Origin: Algoriphagus oliviformis
GTDB lineage: Bacteria; Bacteroidota; Bacteroidia; Cytophagales; Cyclobacteriaceae
Assembly (NCBI RefSeq): GCF_017254915.1
Contig: NZ_JAFKCT010000001.1
Coordinates: 930,001 to 994,000, forward strand
Length of the DNA stretch: 64,000 bases
Reading direction: 5' to 3'
A program made the translations under genes and the position numbers. The notes beneath the pieces were generated by a model, which did not search any database, was not told the DNA's origin, and saw only the letters and a list, made by a program, of their open reading frames with translations. Within the stretch, counting starts at the first letter, position 1. Each line of letters starts with the position of its first letter. Positions 1 to 9,020 of the stretch are shown here, piece by piece.

Positions 1-404
1 ATGTGCCGCGAGGGCCCTAGGCTGAGGTTGGCGGCCATGTAGTCGTACATCTTGAGACCGGCGCTGAACTGCACCCGATCCCAAAGGGTGTACACTGGAA
101 TGATGAAAGCTTGGTTTCCGGTCAGGTGGGGGGCGTTTTTGAGCAGACGGCCCCGCTCACGCAGCGCTTCCAGCACCAGAAAGACATCTCCCTGGGCCAG
201 GTAGCGGACGCCCCCGTGGAGGAGTTTGGTGCTGCGGCTGGAGGTGCCTTTGGCGAAATCTGCTTTTTCAAAAAGTGCTACGGAAAGTCCCCTCGATACG
301 GCGTCCAGAGCGACTCCCAATCCCGAAGCTCCTCCCCCGATCACGGCCACGTCCCATACTTTTTCGGAATCTTCGAGTTGCTTCAGGTTTTCGTTTCGAT
401 CCAT
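1..404 (-). CDS. glpD: Glycerol-3-phosphate dehydrogenase (FAD), N-terminal part
   Basis: The reading frame starts at the ATG at 404 and runs off the left edge, so only the first 134 or so residues are visible. Residues 19-30 form the dinucleotide-binding motif VAVIGGGASGLG, followed by an acidic strand end (LFEKADFAKGTSSRST) and LLHGGVRYL, the classic FAD-binding N-terminus of GlpD. The family oxidises sn-glycerol 3-phosphate to dihydroxyacetone phosphate at the inner membrane and passes electrons to quinone. The catalytic and cap domains lie outside the window. Another GlpD-like FAD oxidoreductase is possible but less likely. Confidence 0.9.
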   Translation of the reverse strand, partial: MDRNENLKQLEDSEKVWDVAVIGGGASGLGVALDAVSRGLSVALFEKADFAKGTSSRSTKLLHGGVRYLAQGDVFLVLEALRERGRLLKNAPHLTGNQAFIIPVYTLWDRVQFSAGLKMYDYMAANLSLGPSRH

Positions 405-462
405 TTTTCCATCAGAATGTCTTTTCAAGATAGAAGAATTGGATCATCAAAGGAATGATAGG

Positions 463-960
463 CTAAAAATCCTTGTAAACTTTTCGGATCACCGAAGCGG
501 CGTTTGGCTCTAGCGTGACGATGTAGATGTACTCATATTCCAAATCGGTAAGGTCGGCGTACTTTTCACCGTCTCCGACAAAGTAGTTGGCCAATTGGCT
601 GACGGTATTGCTGTGGCCGACTACCAAAATATTGCCATCCAGGTTTCTCAGTTGCTCCACCAGGGCGTCGTGGTTTTTCGGATCGTAGGATTGAATAGGG
701 ACTCCGGCCTGCTTGGCTGTGGGCTCCACGGTGAGGCGGGTACGCTTGTAGTCCGTGGAGAATACATGTTTGATCTCTTGGTCTTGGACGATCTGGGCGA
801 GCTTTTGCGCCCTCACCCCACCCACGTAGAGCAGTTCCGGGTCATTTCCCTCCAGCTGCTTTTCGGCATGGCGGACGATGTAGATCGTCTTGGGCTTGTT
901 TTGGGAAGTGCAGGAGGCAAAAAGTAGCGCGAGAGAGAGAAGGAGAAAAAGGCTTTTCAT
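463..960 (-). CDS. Histidine phosphatase family lipoprotein
   Basis: 165 residues. A signal peptide ends in a lipobox (FASC, Cys17), so the protein is probably membrane anchored on the periplasmic side. The mature part has the phosphoglycerate-mutase-like fold markers: catalytic RHAE (His31), a TDYKRTRLT segment with conserved arginines near 73-75, and a second histidine in VVGHSN (His116). It resembles short SixA-type phosphatases, but the substrate cannot be told from sequence. It lies 9 bp downstream of a small unknown gene on the same strand, which suggests cotranscription. Confidence 0.82.
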   Translation of the reverse strand: MKSLFLLLSLALLFASCTSQNKPKTIYIVRHAEKQLEGNDPELLYVGGVRAQKLAQIVQDQEIKHVFSTDYKRTRLTVEPTAKQAGVPIQSYDPKNHDALVEQLRNLDGNILVVGHSNTVSQLANYFVGDGEKYADLTDLEYEYIYIVTLEPNAASVIRKVYKDF

Positions 961-969
961 GGTGTTAAA

Positions 970-1167
970 TTATACCCCTTTGATCTGCTGGTTAGTTAGG
1001 CTAGACAGGCCGGCAGATTTTGCGGCGGCCTGTGTGTTTTTGAGAGCTTGGATTGCAAAATCCCGCGTGATCTTGTCCACCAATTCACTGAATTCCACGG
1101 TGGTTGCGTCGCTCAGTCCGTATCTTGAGAGGTCGTTTTGCTTGATTTTAACGGAAATAGTTTTCAT
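970..1167 (-). CDS. Small hypothetical protein (65 aa)
   Basis: I do not recognise this protein. It starts MKTISVKIKQ and reads through a predicted beta strand followed by two charged helices, ending QQIKGV. The first 10 residues (alternating hydrophobic, Lys/Ser) look like the strand of a small DNA-binding or antitoxin-like protein, but no toxin partner is adjacent. A longer start at 1212 adds 15 residues without a better start context; the ATG at 1167 is preferred. It sits just upstream of the phosphatase lipoprotein gene. Confidence 0.5.
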   Translation of the reverse strand: MKTISVKIKQNDLSRYGLSDATTVEFSELVDKITRDFAIQALKNTQAAAKSAGLSSLTNQQIKGV

Positions 1168-1259
1168 GCTTTCTTGTTTATACCCCAATGTACTCAATTG
1201 GTTGCATTTCAAGAATGGTCAAACTTGTCCAAAATCCCTGACCGCCGCCGGCAATGCCT

Positions 1260-1994
1260 TTATCCGGAGTAAGTATTGTCCAGATGCTGGTCTTTGGCTC
1301 GGACTTCCTCAAACTCCAGGAATTGCTCCCAAAACTCCGATTCGGGCAGGGCGGCACGCATGTAGAGCTTTTCCTTCCGTACCGGATGGACAAAGATCAA
1401 GTGGAAGGCGTGCAGGTTGATGCTGGCGTCTGGATTTGGCTTGGCAAAGCCGTACTTGATGTCGCCGCGGATCGGGCAACCCATGGAGGCCAATTGCACC
1501 CGAATCTGGTGCGGTCGGCCGGAGATCGGACGGACTTCCAGCAGCCAGTGGTCGTTCATGTAGCCCAGGGTCTTGTAGTTCAGTTCGGCCTTTTGCGAGC
1601 CGGGCACTTCGCGGTCATGGGCGGTGACGACGTTCCGTACTTCGTCCTTGACCAGGTAGTGGGTGAGCTTGCCTTGTTCTTCTCTTGGCTTACGCTTCAC
1701 GATCGCCCAATAGACCTTGTGGATGTCACGCTTGCGGAAGAGCTCCATCATCCGCTCCAAGCCCTTGGAAGTACGGGCAAAGGCCACCAGTCCACTCACC
1801 GGGCGATCCAGGCGGTGTACGGGATGGAGAAAAACGTCTCCAGGCTTGTTGTATTTCTCGGCGATGTAGTCCTTGCAGTAGTCGGTGAGCGTCTTGTCCC
1901 CGGTCTTGTCGCCCTGCACGAGGATGCCGGCCGCTTTGTTGACGATCAGGAGGTGGTTGTCTTCATAGACAACGGTGAATGGCTTCTTTCTCAT
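1260..1994 (-). CDS. RluA-family pseudouridine synthase
   Basis: 244 residues. The catalytic motif HRLDRPVSG lies at residues 60-68 with Asp63 as the nucleophile, and the C-terminal HQIRVQLASMG and GDIKYGF motifs complete the RluA fold. There is no N-terminal S4 domain, so it is the short form related to TruC/RluA. Family members isomerise uridine to pseudouridine in rRNA or tRNA; the target base cannot be read from the sequence. A possible promoter box (TACCTTTG on the minus strand) at 2004-2011 lies only about 10 bp before the ATG, implying an almost leaderless message. Confidence 0.92.
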   Translation of the reverse strand: MRKKPFTVVYEDNHLLIVNKAAGILVQGDKTGDKTLTDYCKDYIAEKYNKPGDVFLHPVHRLDRPVSGLVAFARTSKGLERMMELFRKRDIHKVYWAIVKRKPREEQGKLTHYLVKDEVRNVVTAHDREVPGSQKAELNYKTLGYMNDHWLLEVRPISGRPHQIRVQLASMGCPIRGDIKYGFAKPNPDASINLHAFHLIFVHPVRKEKLYMRAALPESEFWEQFLEFEEVRAKDQHLDNTYSG

Positions 1995-2003
1995 AGTGAA
2001 TCA

Positions 2004-2011
2004 CAAAGGTA
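2004..2011 (-). promoter_or_regulatory. Possible -7 box upstream of the RluA-family gene
   Basis: CAAAGGTA on the plus strand reads TACCTTTG on the minus strand and matches the Bacteroidota -7 consensus TAnnTTTG. No clear -33 element was seen, and the leader would be only a few bases. Confidence 0.35.
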
Positions 2012-2018
2012 GGGAATA

Positions 2019-2053
2019 TGTCGGATGCCCGATGTCCGATGTCGGAAGCATCG
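2019..2053. repeat. Degenerate word repeat (GTCGGATG / CCGATGTC units)
   Basis: The gap between two minus-strand genes holds imperfect direct and inverted reiterations of the words GTCGGATG, CCGATGTCCGATG and GTCGG. This resembles the other word-like intergenic repeats of the window and no other function is visible. Confidence 0.5.
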
Positions 2054-2064
2054 GTCATCTGACT

Positions 2065-2544
2065 TCAGGCACCCAGCAGCTTTTTGATCTCGTAATCCTG
2101 CAAATGCGCGTTGAGCCAGCCGGCTTCGAGTGCAGCGCCGTATTTTTTGTAAAAATTGATTGCCGGCTCGTTCCAGTCCAGCACCTGCCACATCATACCG
2201 GTGCAGTTGGCTTCGAGGCACTTGGCCATCACGCGGTCGAAAAGCAGCTTGCCCGCTCCATTGCCCCGCTCGGACTCGGTCACCACGATGTCCTCGAGGT
2301 AAAGCCTTTTTCCCTTCCAGGTGCTGTAGCGGTAGTAGTAGATGGCGATCCCGATGATTTCTCCGCTGCTTTGCTTTTCGCAGACAAAGAGTCCATAGAC
2401 CGGATTGGTGCCAAAGCCGTCTTCTTTCATCAGTTCGAGCGTGTTGGTGACCTGCTCGGGGGCTTTTTCGTAGAGAGCCAGTTCTTTGATCAGTTCGAGG
2501 ACTCGGGGGAGGTCTTCGACTTTGCCTTCGCGTAGGGAATACAT
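2065..2544 (-). CDS. GNAT family N-acetyltransferase
   Basis: 159 residues from the ATG at 2544, which is chosen because the sequence MYSLREGKVEDLPRVLELI is the standard GNAT opening; 34 extra upstream residues are unlike the family and would overlap the coaX promoter. The acetyl-CoA loop is ESERGNGAGKLLF, followed by the typical MMWQVLDWNEPAINFYKKYG strand-helix. This pattern is close to spermidine/thialysine acetyltransferases (SSAT-like), so a polyamine or amino-acid amine substrate is possible. It is divergently transcribed from coaX. Confidence 0.88.
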   Translation of the reverse strand: MYSLREGKVEDLPRVLELIKELALYEKAPEQVTNTLELMKEDGFGTNPVYGLFVCEKQSSGEIIGIAIYYYRYSTWKGKRLYLEDIVVTESERGNGAGKLLFDRVMAKCLEANCTGMMWQVLDWNEPAINFYKKYGAALEAGWLNAHLQDYEIKKLLGA

Positions 2545-2573
2545 AAGCAGAAAGGGGGGAGAGATTTGGTTAT

Positions 2574-2581
2574 TACTTTTG
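2574..2581 (+). promoter_or_regulatory. Promoter -7 box for coaX
   Basis: TACTTTTG matches TAnnTTTG. Transcription would start about 7 bases downstream, giving a leader of roughly 27 bases before the coaX ATG at 2615. No good -33 element is visible. Confidence 0.5.
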
Positions 2582-2614
2582 TGAAGGCCTAAATTAGTCA
2601 AAACCTGAGAAAGA

Positions 2615-3385
2615 ATGTTTTTAGCCATCGATGCGGGCAATTCCAATGTGGTATTTGCACTCTATGACCATAAAGCGGACAGGTGGACGAACCAGTTTCG
2701 GCTGGAAACCCACACGCCGAGGCTGATCTCCCAGCTGGGCAAGAAGGTGCCGCTGTACTTTCTGGAACATGGAATCCAACCTTCCCAGATCGAAAAAATC
2801 GGCTTCAGCTCCGTCGTCCCGGAGATCAATGCTATCATCGGGCAGTTTTGCCAGAGCTATTTTGGGCTTTCTCCCTATCTGATTTCTGCGAAAAGCTACG
2901 CAAAGCTTCCCGTCAAATCACTGCGCCCCAGCGAGATCGGTTCGGATCTGATGTGCAACGTGATGGCGGCCTACTCCAAGTTCCAAAGTCCCGTGATCGT
3001 GGTGGACTTTGGCACCGCGCTTACTTTTACTGCGGTGGATGCCGAGGGGAAAATCCTGGGGGTAAACATCGTTCCCGGTCTCCGAACGGCCATCAAGGCG
3101 CTTTTTGCCAACACCGCCAAGCTGCCCGAGGTGGAGCTGAAGCTCCCGGTGTCGGCTTTGGGACAAAATACCATCCACGCCATCCAGGCCGGAGTGCTCT
3201 ACGGTTACACCGGACTGGTGAAGGGCATGGTCGAGACGATGGGAGCTGAGGCAAAACTGAAATTCAAAGTCGTCGCGACTGGCGGCTTGGCTTCGATTCT
3301 GACCAATCTGGAGACGACTTTTGACGAGGTGAACCCCAACCTGACGCTGGAAGGACTGCGGCTGATCACGGAGGCCAATTCCTGA
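2615..3385 (+). CDS. coaX: Type III pantothenate kinase
   Basis: 256 residues. It opens MFLAIDAGNSN, the phosphate-binding motif of the ASKHA-fold type III enzyme, and carries VDFGTALTF near residue 131 and GLRTAIKALF-like and VATGG segments further on. It phosphorylates pantothenate in the first step of CoA synthesis, in the cytosol; this type needs a monovalent cation and is not inhibited by CoA. Length is as usual for the family. It is followed after 90 bp by pyrD with its own promoter box. Confidence 0.95.
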   Translation: MFLAIDAGNSNVVFALYDHKADRWTNQFRLETHTPRLISQLGKKVPLYFLEHGIQPSQIEKIGFSSVVPEINAIIGQFCQSYFGLSPYLISAKSYAKLPVKSLRPSEIGSDLMCNVMAAYSKFQSPVIVVDFGTALTFTAVDAEGKILGVNIVPGLRTAIKALFANTAKLPEVELKLPVSALGQNTIHAIQAGVLYGYTGLVKGMVETMGAEAKLKFKVVATGGLASILTNLETTFDEVNPNLTLEGLRLITEANS

Positions 3386-3442
3386 TTGGGGAAAAACCGG
3401 GGTCATCTTGCCTTCCGTTCCCGCTTTTCTCCCAGCATTTCC

Positions 3443-3450
3443 TAACTTTG
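3443..3450 (+). promoter_or_regulatory. Promoter -7 box for pyrD
   Basis: TAACTTTG fits the Bacteroidota consensus TAnnTTTG and lies 26 bases before the GTG start of pyrD. The -33 region is weak. Confidence 0.55.
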
Positions 3451-3475
3451 GCCACCAAAATCCCCCCAACCCGCC

Positions 3476-4516
3476 GTGTACAAGTCCCTGATCAAGCCGC
3501 TTCTTTTTCTCAAAAACCCAGAAAGCGCACACCATACCACCTTCGACCTGATCCACCTGACTTTCAACCTGCCGGTCGCCAGTTCGATCGTCAGGTCGAC
3601 TTTTGCACTGGATGATCCGAAGCTGGAGCGGGAAGTTTTCGGGCTTAAATTCAAAAACCCGGTGGGCTTGGCCGCGGGATTGGACAAGGATGCCAAGCTG
3701 ATTGACGAGCTGGCGATGCTGGGCTTCGGCTTTATCGAGATCGGGACGTTGACCCCAAAACCGCAGGAAGGCAATCCCCTTCCTCGCCTGTTCCGCTTGC
3801 CGCAAGACAAATCCCTGATCAACCGTATGGGCTTCAACAACGGCGGCGTACTCGCGGCTGTGGAGCGACTGAAAAAGCGCAAGTCCGACGTGATCGTGGG
3901 CGGCAACATCGGCAAAAACAAGGTCACGCCCAACGAAAATGCGGTGGATGACTACCTCTACTGCCTGGAAGCGCTGCATCCCTATGTGGACTATTTCGTG
4001 GTCAACGTGAGCTCGCCCAATACACCCAACCTGCGCGACCTGCAGGAAAAGGAACCGCTCAAGCAGCTTCTCAGCGCCGTCAAGTCAGCCAACGACCAGA
4101 AGGCAAAACCCAAGCCCATCCTCCTGAAAATCGCTCCAGACCTGACCGATGGGCAGCTGGACGACATCGTGGAGATCGTGCGGGAGACGGGCATCGCGGG
4201 GGTGATCGCGACCAATACGACCATAGACCGTTCGGTTTTGACCACTCCGAAAGGGGAGGTGGAAGCCATCGGAGCCGGAGGAGTCAGCGGAAAAGTCTTG
4301 GCAAAACGGAGTACCGAGGTCATCCGATACCTGCACCAGAAGTCTGGGGGCGAGTTTCCCATCGTAGGAGTAGGGGGCATCTTCTCCCCTGAGGATGCCA
4401 TCGAAAAGCTGGAAGCCGGCGCGAGTCTGGTCCAGGTGTACTCGGGCATGATTTATGAGGGCCCTAGCTTGATCAAAAAAATCAAAAAGGGACTTCTGGC
4501 ATATTTTTCCCGGTAA
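3476..4516 (+). CDS. pyrD: Dihydroorotate dehydrogenase (quinone), class 2
   Basis: 346 residues with a GTG start at 3476. That start is supported because [20 protein letters not shown] is the membrane-associating helical extension expected in class 2 enzymes and no ATG occurs before residue 70. Conserved blocks are [13 protein letters not shown], the FMN/orotate motif [15 protein letters not shown] with the catalytic serine of class 2, LLKIAPD, TNTT and [12 protein letters not shown]. It oxidises dihydroorotate to orotate in pyrimidine synthesis and reduces quinone at the inner membrane. Confidence 0.95.
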   Translation: MYKSLIKPLLFLKNPESAHHTTFDLIHLTFNLPVASSIVRSTFALDDPKLEREVFGLKFKNPVGLAAGLDKDAKLIDELAMLGFGFIEIGTLTPKPQEGNPLPRLFRLPQDKSLINRMGFNNGGVLAAVERLKKRKSDVIVGGNIGKNKVTPNENAVDDYLYCLEALHPYVDYFVVNVSSPNTPNLRDLQEKEPLKQLLSAVKSANDQKAKPKPILLKIAPDLTDGQLDDIVEIVRETGIAGVIATNTTIDRSVLTTPKGEVEAIGAGGVSGKVLAKRSTEVIRYLHQKSGGEFPIVGVGGIFSPEDAIEKLEAGASLVQVYSGMIYEGPSLIKKIKKGLLAYFSR

Positions 4517-4570
4517 GTTGTCTTTGTAGTAGCCAGTAGGCTAAAATTAAAATTGTACTTTCAAGCTTAA

Positions 4571-7117
4571 ATGGCATCAGCATCCCCCGGCAAAAATACC
4601 TTTCGCAAGAAATCAGAAAACACCAAAAAGACCCCTCAGAAACCGAGTGGGCCTGGTTTTTCGCTTCCTAAGGTCCAGTTTAAGCAACTGAGCCTGACGC
4701 TGGGAATCGTCCTTATCTCTGCCTCTGTCTTTCTTTTTATCGCCTTTGTCAGCTACCTGATCAACGGGCCCGCAGACCAGAGCTTGGTCATGAACAATCC
4801 CGACCAGGCCATTCGCGACTCCGCCCGAGAGTCACAAAACTGGGTAGGCTACCTAGGTGCTCAAGCTTCGCATTGGCTGATTTACCGTTGGTTTGGCATC
4901 GCGGCGTTTTTGCTGCCACCCTTCCTGTTTTTGCTCGGCTTCCGCTGGACGTTCAAGTTTTCATTGGTATCCCTGACGCGATACTCCGTTTTTGCGCTCT
5001 TTTTCACCGCTTGGCTCGGACTGCTGATGGGCTACATCGTGATCTTGGTCGAGGGCTATTCCTATTGGAGTTTTCTTTCGGGGGGATTTGGATACGAGCT
5101 GGCCAAGCTCTCCAGCGACTTCTTGGGGATGGGGACATTCATCCTGATCGTTGGAGCCTTTTTGATCTTCGTGGTACTGTTCTTTGGCTTGGAGCAGTTG
5201 AATTGGTTTTCTCCCAAGACAGCTTCCGCCGAAGATCAGCTCGCCGAAATGGATGGAAAAAGCACCCGATCCAATCCTTTCCTCGACGCGGATGACAGCG
5301 GGAAGGAATTCTCCGACTCGCTGGACGACATTGAGGACGATGGCAGTACCTGGGAGGTGAAAAGTACGGCGGCGCCAGTGGCGGCAGCGGCTCCTACACC
5401 AGCTCCAGCGCCGAAGCAACCGGAGATTCCTTTTGACATTCCCGGCTTTGAAGAGGAGGAACTGCAGGAGGAGGAAGAAGATATTTTTGACGTGCCTCAG
5501 GTGAACCTCTTGGAAGAGGGGGCAGGGAAAACCAGCCCGATCCGGGACGGCAATTTCTCCATCAACAAGGCCGTCGAGGAAGAGAAGACTGCCGAGGAAG
5601 TCGAAAACCTCGATCCCTACGACCCTACCCTGGATCTGCCGAGGTACAAGTATCCGACACTGGACTTGATGAATGAGTATGACATCAAGAAGGTCACGGT
5701 CTCGATGCAGGAATTGCAGGAGAACAAGGACAAGATCGTCACGACTTTGGAAAACTTCCAGATCGGAATCCAGGGAATCCAAGCCACTATCGGGCCTACT
5801 GTGACGCTCTATGAGATCGTGCCAAACCCTGGCGTGAAGATCTCGAAGATCAAAAACCTCGAGGATGACATTGCCCTGAGCTTGGCGGCTCTGGGGATAC
5901 GTATCATAGCACCGATTCCCGGCAAAGGTACGATCGGTATCGAAGTACCGAACAAAAACCGCGAGCTGGTGCCGGCAAGGGCTGTTTTGGGGACTGAGAA
6001 GTTCCTGAAGTCAGACAAGGATCTGCCGGTAGCCTTGGGGAAAACCATCTCCAACGAGGTTTTTGTCGCGGATCTAGCCAAGATGCCCCACCTGCTGATG
6101 GCGGGCGCGACGGGACAGGGAAAGTCCGTCGGGCTCAACATGATCCTCGCCTCGCTGATCTACAAGAAGCACCCTTCCCAGCTGAAGTTTGTCCTCGTCG
6201 ATCCAAAAAAGGTGGAACTCACGCTCTTCAACAAGATCGAGCGCCACTTTCTGGCCAAGCTGCCGGGAGCCGAAGAGGCCATCATCACCGACACCAAGAA
6301 GGTCATCTACACGCTCAATTCCCTCTGTATCGAGATGGACAATCGGTACAATCTCCTGAAGGATGCCGGATGTAGAAACCTGAAAGAATACAACGCCAAG
6401 TTCATCGCCCGCAAGCTCAACCCGGAAAAGGGCCACTATTTCATGCCTTACATCGTGTTGGTAATCGACGAGTTGGCGGACTTGATGATGACTGCGGGCA
6501 AGGAGATCGAGGCACCGATTGCCCGTCTTGCCCAGCTGGCCCGAGCCATCGGCATCCACTTGGTGGTAGCTACGCAAAGGCCTTCCGTCAACGTGATCAC
6601 GGGTATCATTAAAGCGAACTTCCCCGCTCGTCTTTCCTTCCGCGTGACTTCCAAAATCGACTCCCGTACCATCCTCGATGCAGGAGGTGCGGATCAGCTG
6701 ATCGGCATGGGAGATATGCTGCTGTCCTTGGGCTCCGAGATGACGCGAATCCAGTGCGCCTTCCTGGATACGCCGGAGGTGGACGCGATCTGCGACTGGA
6801 TCGGGGAGCAAAAGGGCTACTCCGATGCCTACCTTCTGCCTGAGTTTGTAGGGGAAGACGGGGAAAGCTCCGTCGCGGGAGTGGATCTGGATGATCGGGA
6901 TCCACTTTTTGACGAGGCGGCGCGGCTGATCGTATTGCACCAGCAGGGCAGCACCTCGCTCATCCAGCGCAAGCTGAAGCTGGGCTACAACCGCGCCGGC
7001 AGGATCGTGGACCAGCTGGAAGCGGCTGGGGTCGTGGGCCCGTTTGAGGGTTCCAAAGCCAGAGAGGTACTGATACAGGATGAGGTTAGTTTGGAACGGT
7101 TATTGAACAGCCTGTAA
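4571..7117 (+). CDS. ftsK: DNA translocase FtsK/SpoIIIE family
   Basis: 848 residues. A basic N-terminus is followed by about four membrane segments (roughly residues 45-65, 105-125, 130-160 and 190-215), an acidic Pro/Ala/Glu-rich linker (about 225-330), the beta domain, and the RecA-like motor with Walker A GATGQGKSV near 513 and Walker B VLVIDELADLM near 635. The last 65 residues are the winged-helix gamma domain (VLHQQGSTSLIQRKLKLGYNRA) that reads KOPS-like sites. The protein pumps DNA across the division septum and supports dimer resolution. The linker is short compared with E. coli FtsK, as usual in this phylum. Confidence 0.95.
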   Translation: MASASPGKNTFRKKSENTKKTPQKPSGPGFSLPKVQFKQLSLTLGIVLISASVFLFIAFVSYLINGPADQSLVMNNPDQAIRDSARESQNWVGYLGAQASHWLIYRWFGIAAFLLPPFLFLLGFRWTFKFSLVSLTRYSVFALFFTAWLGLLMGYIVILVEGYSYWSFLSGGFGYELAKLSSDFLGMGTFILIVGAFLIFVVLFFGLEQLNWFSPKTASAEDQLAEMDGKSTRSNPFLDADDSGKEFSDSLDDIEDDGSTWEVKSTAAPVAAAAPTPAPAPKQPEIPFDIPGFEEEELQEEEEDIFDVPQVNLLEEGAGKTSPIRDGNFSINKAVEEEKTAEEVENLDPYDPTLDLPRYKYPTLDLMNEYDIKKVTVSMQELQENKDKIVTTLENFQIGIQGIQATIGPTVTLYEIVPNPGVKISKIKNLEDDIALSLAALGIRIIAPIPGKGTIGIEVPNKNRELVPARAVLGTEKFLKSDKDLPVALGKTISNEVFVADLAKMPHLLMAGATGQGKSVGLNMILASLIYKKHPSQLKFVLVDPKKVELTLFNKIERHFLAKLPGAEEAIITDTKKVIYTLNSLCIEMDNRYNLLKDAGCRNLKEYNAKFIARKLNPEKGHYFMPYIVLVIDELADLMMTAGKEIEAPIARLAQLARAIGIHLVVATQRPSVNVITGIIKANFPARLSFRVTSKIDSRTILDAGGADQLIGMGDMLLSLGSEMTRIQCAFLDTPEVDAICDWIGEQKGYSDAYLLPEFVGEDGESSVAGVDLDDRDPLFDEAARLIVLHQQGSTSLIQRKLKLGYNRAGRIVDQLEAAGVVGPFEGSKAREVLIQDEVSLERLLNSL

Positions 7118-7150
7118 TCGCTGTTTCACAGTACAACCAGCCCAAATTCA

Positions 7151-7801
7151 ATGAAGTCTCGTTCCCTTTCCCTGATTCTGATTTTTCTTTTTTGTGCCAT
7201 CACGGCTTTTGCCCAAAAAGACCCGAAAGCCAAGGCCGTCCTCGACGACATGAGCAAGAAGTACCAAAGCATGAAGGGCTTCACGGCGGGCTTCGACTAT
7301 ACCTATCAGGATGCCGCCGGTACCGGAGATCGCCAGTCGGGCGAGATCGCGGTCAGTGGGGAAAAGTACCGACTCAAGCTGCCCGACCAGGAAATCTACA
7401 ACGACGGCAAGACCGTCTGGACTTTTATCCAAACGGCCACCTACAAGGAGGTCACGATCAATGAAGCCTCACAGATGGAGGGCGAGCTGACCCCGTCCAA
7501 CGTGTATAAGATGTACCAATCCGGATTCAACTACCGTCTCTTGGCGGACAAAACCTACCAGGGCAAGTCCGTGCATGTGGTGGAGCTGATCGCCCAGAAG
7601 CCTAATGCGCCCTTCAAGGAAGTGAAGCTCATGGTGGACAAAAGCACCAAGGATTTGTTGGGTTGGGAGATGTTTGACGGACAAGGCGGGATGTTTGCCT
7701 ACTCCTTCAAAAATCTCAAAGCCGCACCCAGCCTCCCAGCCGATTACTTTGTCTTTGATGCCAAAAAATATCCGGGAATCGAGGTGATTGATTTGAGGTA
7801 A
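7151..7801 (+). CDS. LolA-like outer-membrane lipoprotein carrier
   Basis: 216 residues with a signal peptide of about 21 residues ending in TAFA. The mature part has the LolA-type sequence: KYQSMKGFTAGFDYTYQ, a SGEIAVSGEKYRL strand pair, DGKTVWTF and a VDKSTKDLLGWEMFD segment. The family ferries lipoproteins across the periplasm between the LolCDE complex and the outer membrane. It follows ftsK by 33 bp, the ftsK-lolA order found in many bacteria, and is probably cotranscribed with it. A terminator hairpin follows. Confidence 0.88.
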   Translation: MKSRSLSLILIFLFCAITAFAQKDPKAKAVLDDMSKKYQSMKGFTAGFDYTYQDAAGTGDRQSGEIAVSGEKYRLKLPDQEIYNDGKTVWTFIQTATYKEVTINEASQMEGELTPSNVYKMYQSGFNYRLLADKTYQGKSVHVVELIAQKPNAPFKEVKLMVDKSTKDLLGWEMFDGQGGMFAYSFKNLKAAPSLPADYFVFDAKKYPGIEVIDLR

Positions 7802-7838
7802 TTTCGGGTTTGCCCTTAGACTGGGATATTGGCTAACG

Positions 7839-7865
7839 AAGAGCTTTAGTAAGGGCTCTTTTTTT
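7839..7865 (+). terminator. Terminator after the lolA-like gene
   Basis: AAGAGC (7839-7844) and GCTCTT (7855-7860) form a stem that runs into a seven-T tract. It lies between convergent genes. Confidence 0.65.
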
Positions 7866-7899
7866 GGATCGCAGAAGCGGACTCCAACTCAAAAAAAAA

Positions 7900-8490
7900 T
7901 CAAATTTTCAACTTTGTAATTTTGGTGTCTTCAAATCCTTTCAGCCACCCCTTCACCAGCTCCAAACCATACTCTGTCAAATAGGCCTCTGGATGGTATT
8001 GGATTCCCAAGATCGGAAGTGTCCGATGGGCCATTCCCATGATTTCTCCCGATTCAGTTTCAAGTATGGATTCGAGACAGGCGGGTAGGTTTTTGAGCTG
8101 GAGTGAGTGATAGCGCGTGACGCTGAATTTCTCTGGAAGACTTTCGGTGAAAAAGTGGGGCTTGGTCTTCCGCACCTCGTGAACTTTGCCATGTACCGGA
8201 ACGGCATTTTTCACCAGCTCCGCCCCAAAAAACTCCCCGATGGCCTGATGCCCTAGGCAAACCCCTAGCACAGGAACTCGGTCATGGTATTTTTCCAAAA
8301 TCGCCATCAGGTGGCCTGAATGACTGGGGATGCCGGGACCGGGGGAAAGGATCAAGCCTCGGAAGTCCAGTTTTTCGAGCTCCGAGGGGTTGATGTCATT
8401 TCTGAGGATCAGCAGCTCCTCGCCGCTTTGGCGGATCAGATCCGCGAGAATATGACTGAAGGAATCGAAATTGTCAATCAGCAGCAGCAT
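7900..8490 (-). CDS. pabA: Glutamine amidotransferase of anthranilate/aminodeoxychorismate synthase
   Basis: 196 residues from the ATG at 8490 (LLLIDNFDSFSHILADL is the standard start; an upstream in-frame extension lies inside cvpA). The class I glutaminase triad is present: Cys78 in LGVCLGHQ, His166 and Glu168 in QYHPEAY; the oxyanion motif is SPGPG at 49-53. It supplies ammonia to chorismate for either anthranilate (tryptophan) or aminodeoxychorismate (folate); with no trp genes nearby pabA is a slightly better guess. It overlaps the upstream cvpA-like gene by 17 bp, showing translational coupling. Confidence 0.88.
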   Translation of the reverse strand: MLLLIDNFDSFSHILADLIRQSGEELLILRNDINPSELEKLDFRGLILSPGPGIPSHSGHLMAILEKYHDRVPVLGVCLGHQAIGEFFGAELVKNAVPVHGKVHEVRKTKPHFFTESLPEKFSVTRYHSLQLKNLPACLESILETESGEIMGMAHRTLPILGIQYHPEAYLTEYGLELVKGWLKGFEDTKITKLKI

Positions 8491-9019
8491 CCCGGAATCC
8501 GTCCACGATTTCTTCGACCGTCTTTTGCAAGTCCCCAATCTTGGGCACGATGGGCTCCAGCACCCAGATCACAGCTGGCGCCAGAGGCTCCACGTAGCCG
8601 AGATACTCGCTTTTGGCACTCCAGTCCTTGGGCATCTGGAGGTCAAAAAGATTGGCCAGCCAGAGAAAGAGACTGATGAAAAAAGCGCTCTTGACGATGC
8701 CGAGAATCGCGCCGCCCACGCTGTCCAGCCCGCCGAGCATGACCATATTCACCATCTTTTTCATCATCCATCCGGCGATCCCGACGATGGCCATGGTGAT
8801 GCCGAAAACAATCAGGAAGGAAATGACCGGGAAGGCAAAGTTCAGCTCCTTGAGATGGCCGGCGAGGTACTTACTCACTGGCTCCATAAAATAGACACCT
8901 AGAATGATCGCCAAGACAAAGCCCACGAGTCCCATCACGGTGAGAAGCAATCCTTTCCTGTAGCCTTCGAAAGCTCCCAGGCCAATCAAAATCAACAGTA
9001 TGATGTCGACCGTTGCCAA
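8474..9019 (-). CDS. CvpA family membrane protein
   Basis: 181 residues with four hydrophobic segments (about 4-22, 28-50, 64-88 and 103-125) and a C-terminal amphipathic region. The opening DIILLILIGLGAFEGYRKG and the GGLDSVGGAILGIVKS motif are typical of CvpA/colicin V production proteins. The molecular role is unclear; E. coli CvpA affects envelope homeostasis and colicin V export. It lies 1 bp downstream of the yqeY-like gene and overlaps pabA, so the three form an operon. Confidence 0.87.
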   Translation of the reverse strand: MATVDIILLILIGLGAFEGYRKGLLLTVMGLVGFVLAIILGVYFMEPVSKYLAGHLKELNFAFPVISFLIVFGITMAIVGIAGWMMKKMVNMVMLGGLDSVGGAILGIVKSAFFISLFLWLANLFDLQMPKDWSAKSEYLGYVEPLAPAVIWVLEPIVPKIGDLQKTVEEIVDGFRDAAAD

Positions 9020-9020
9020 A

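Noticed and set aside
1178-1393. Minus-strand open frame that could be a toxin partner of the 65-aa protein
   Set aside because: It overlaps the end of the pseudouridine synthase gene in another frame and has no protein-like conservation.
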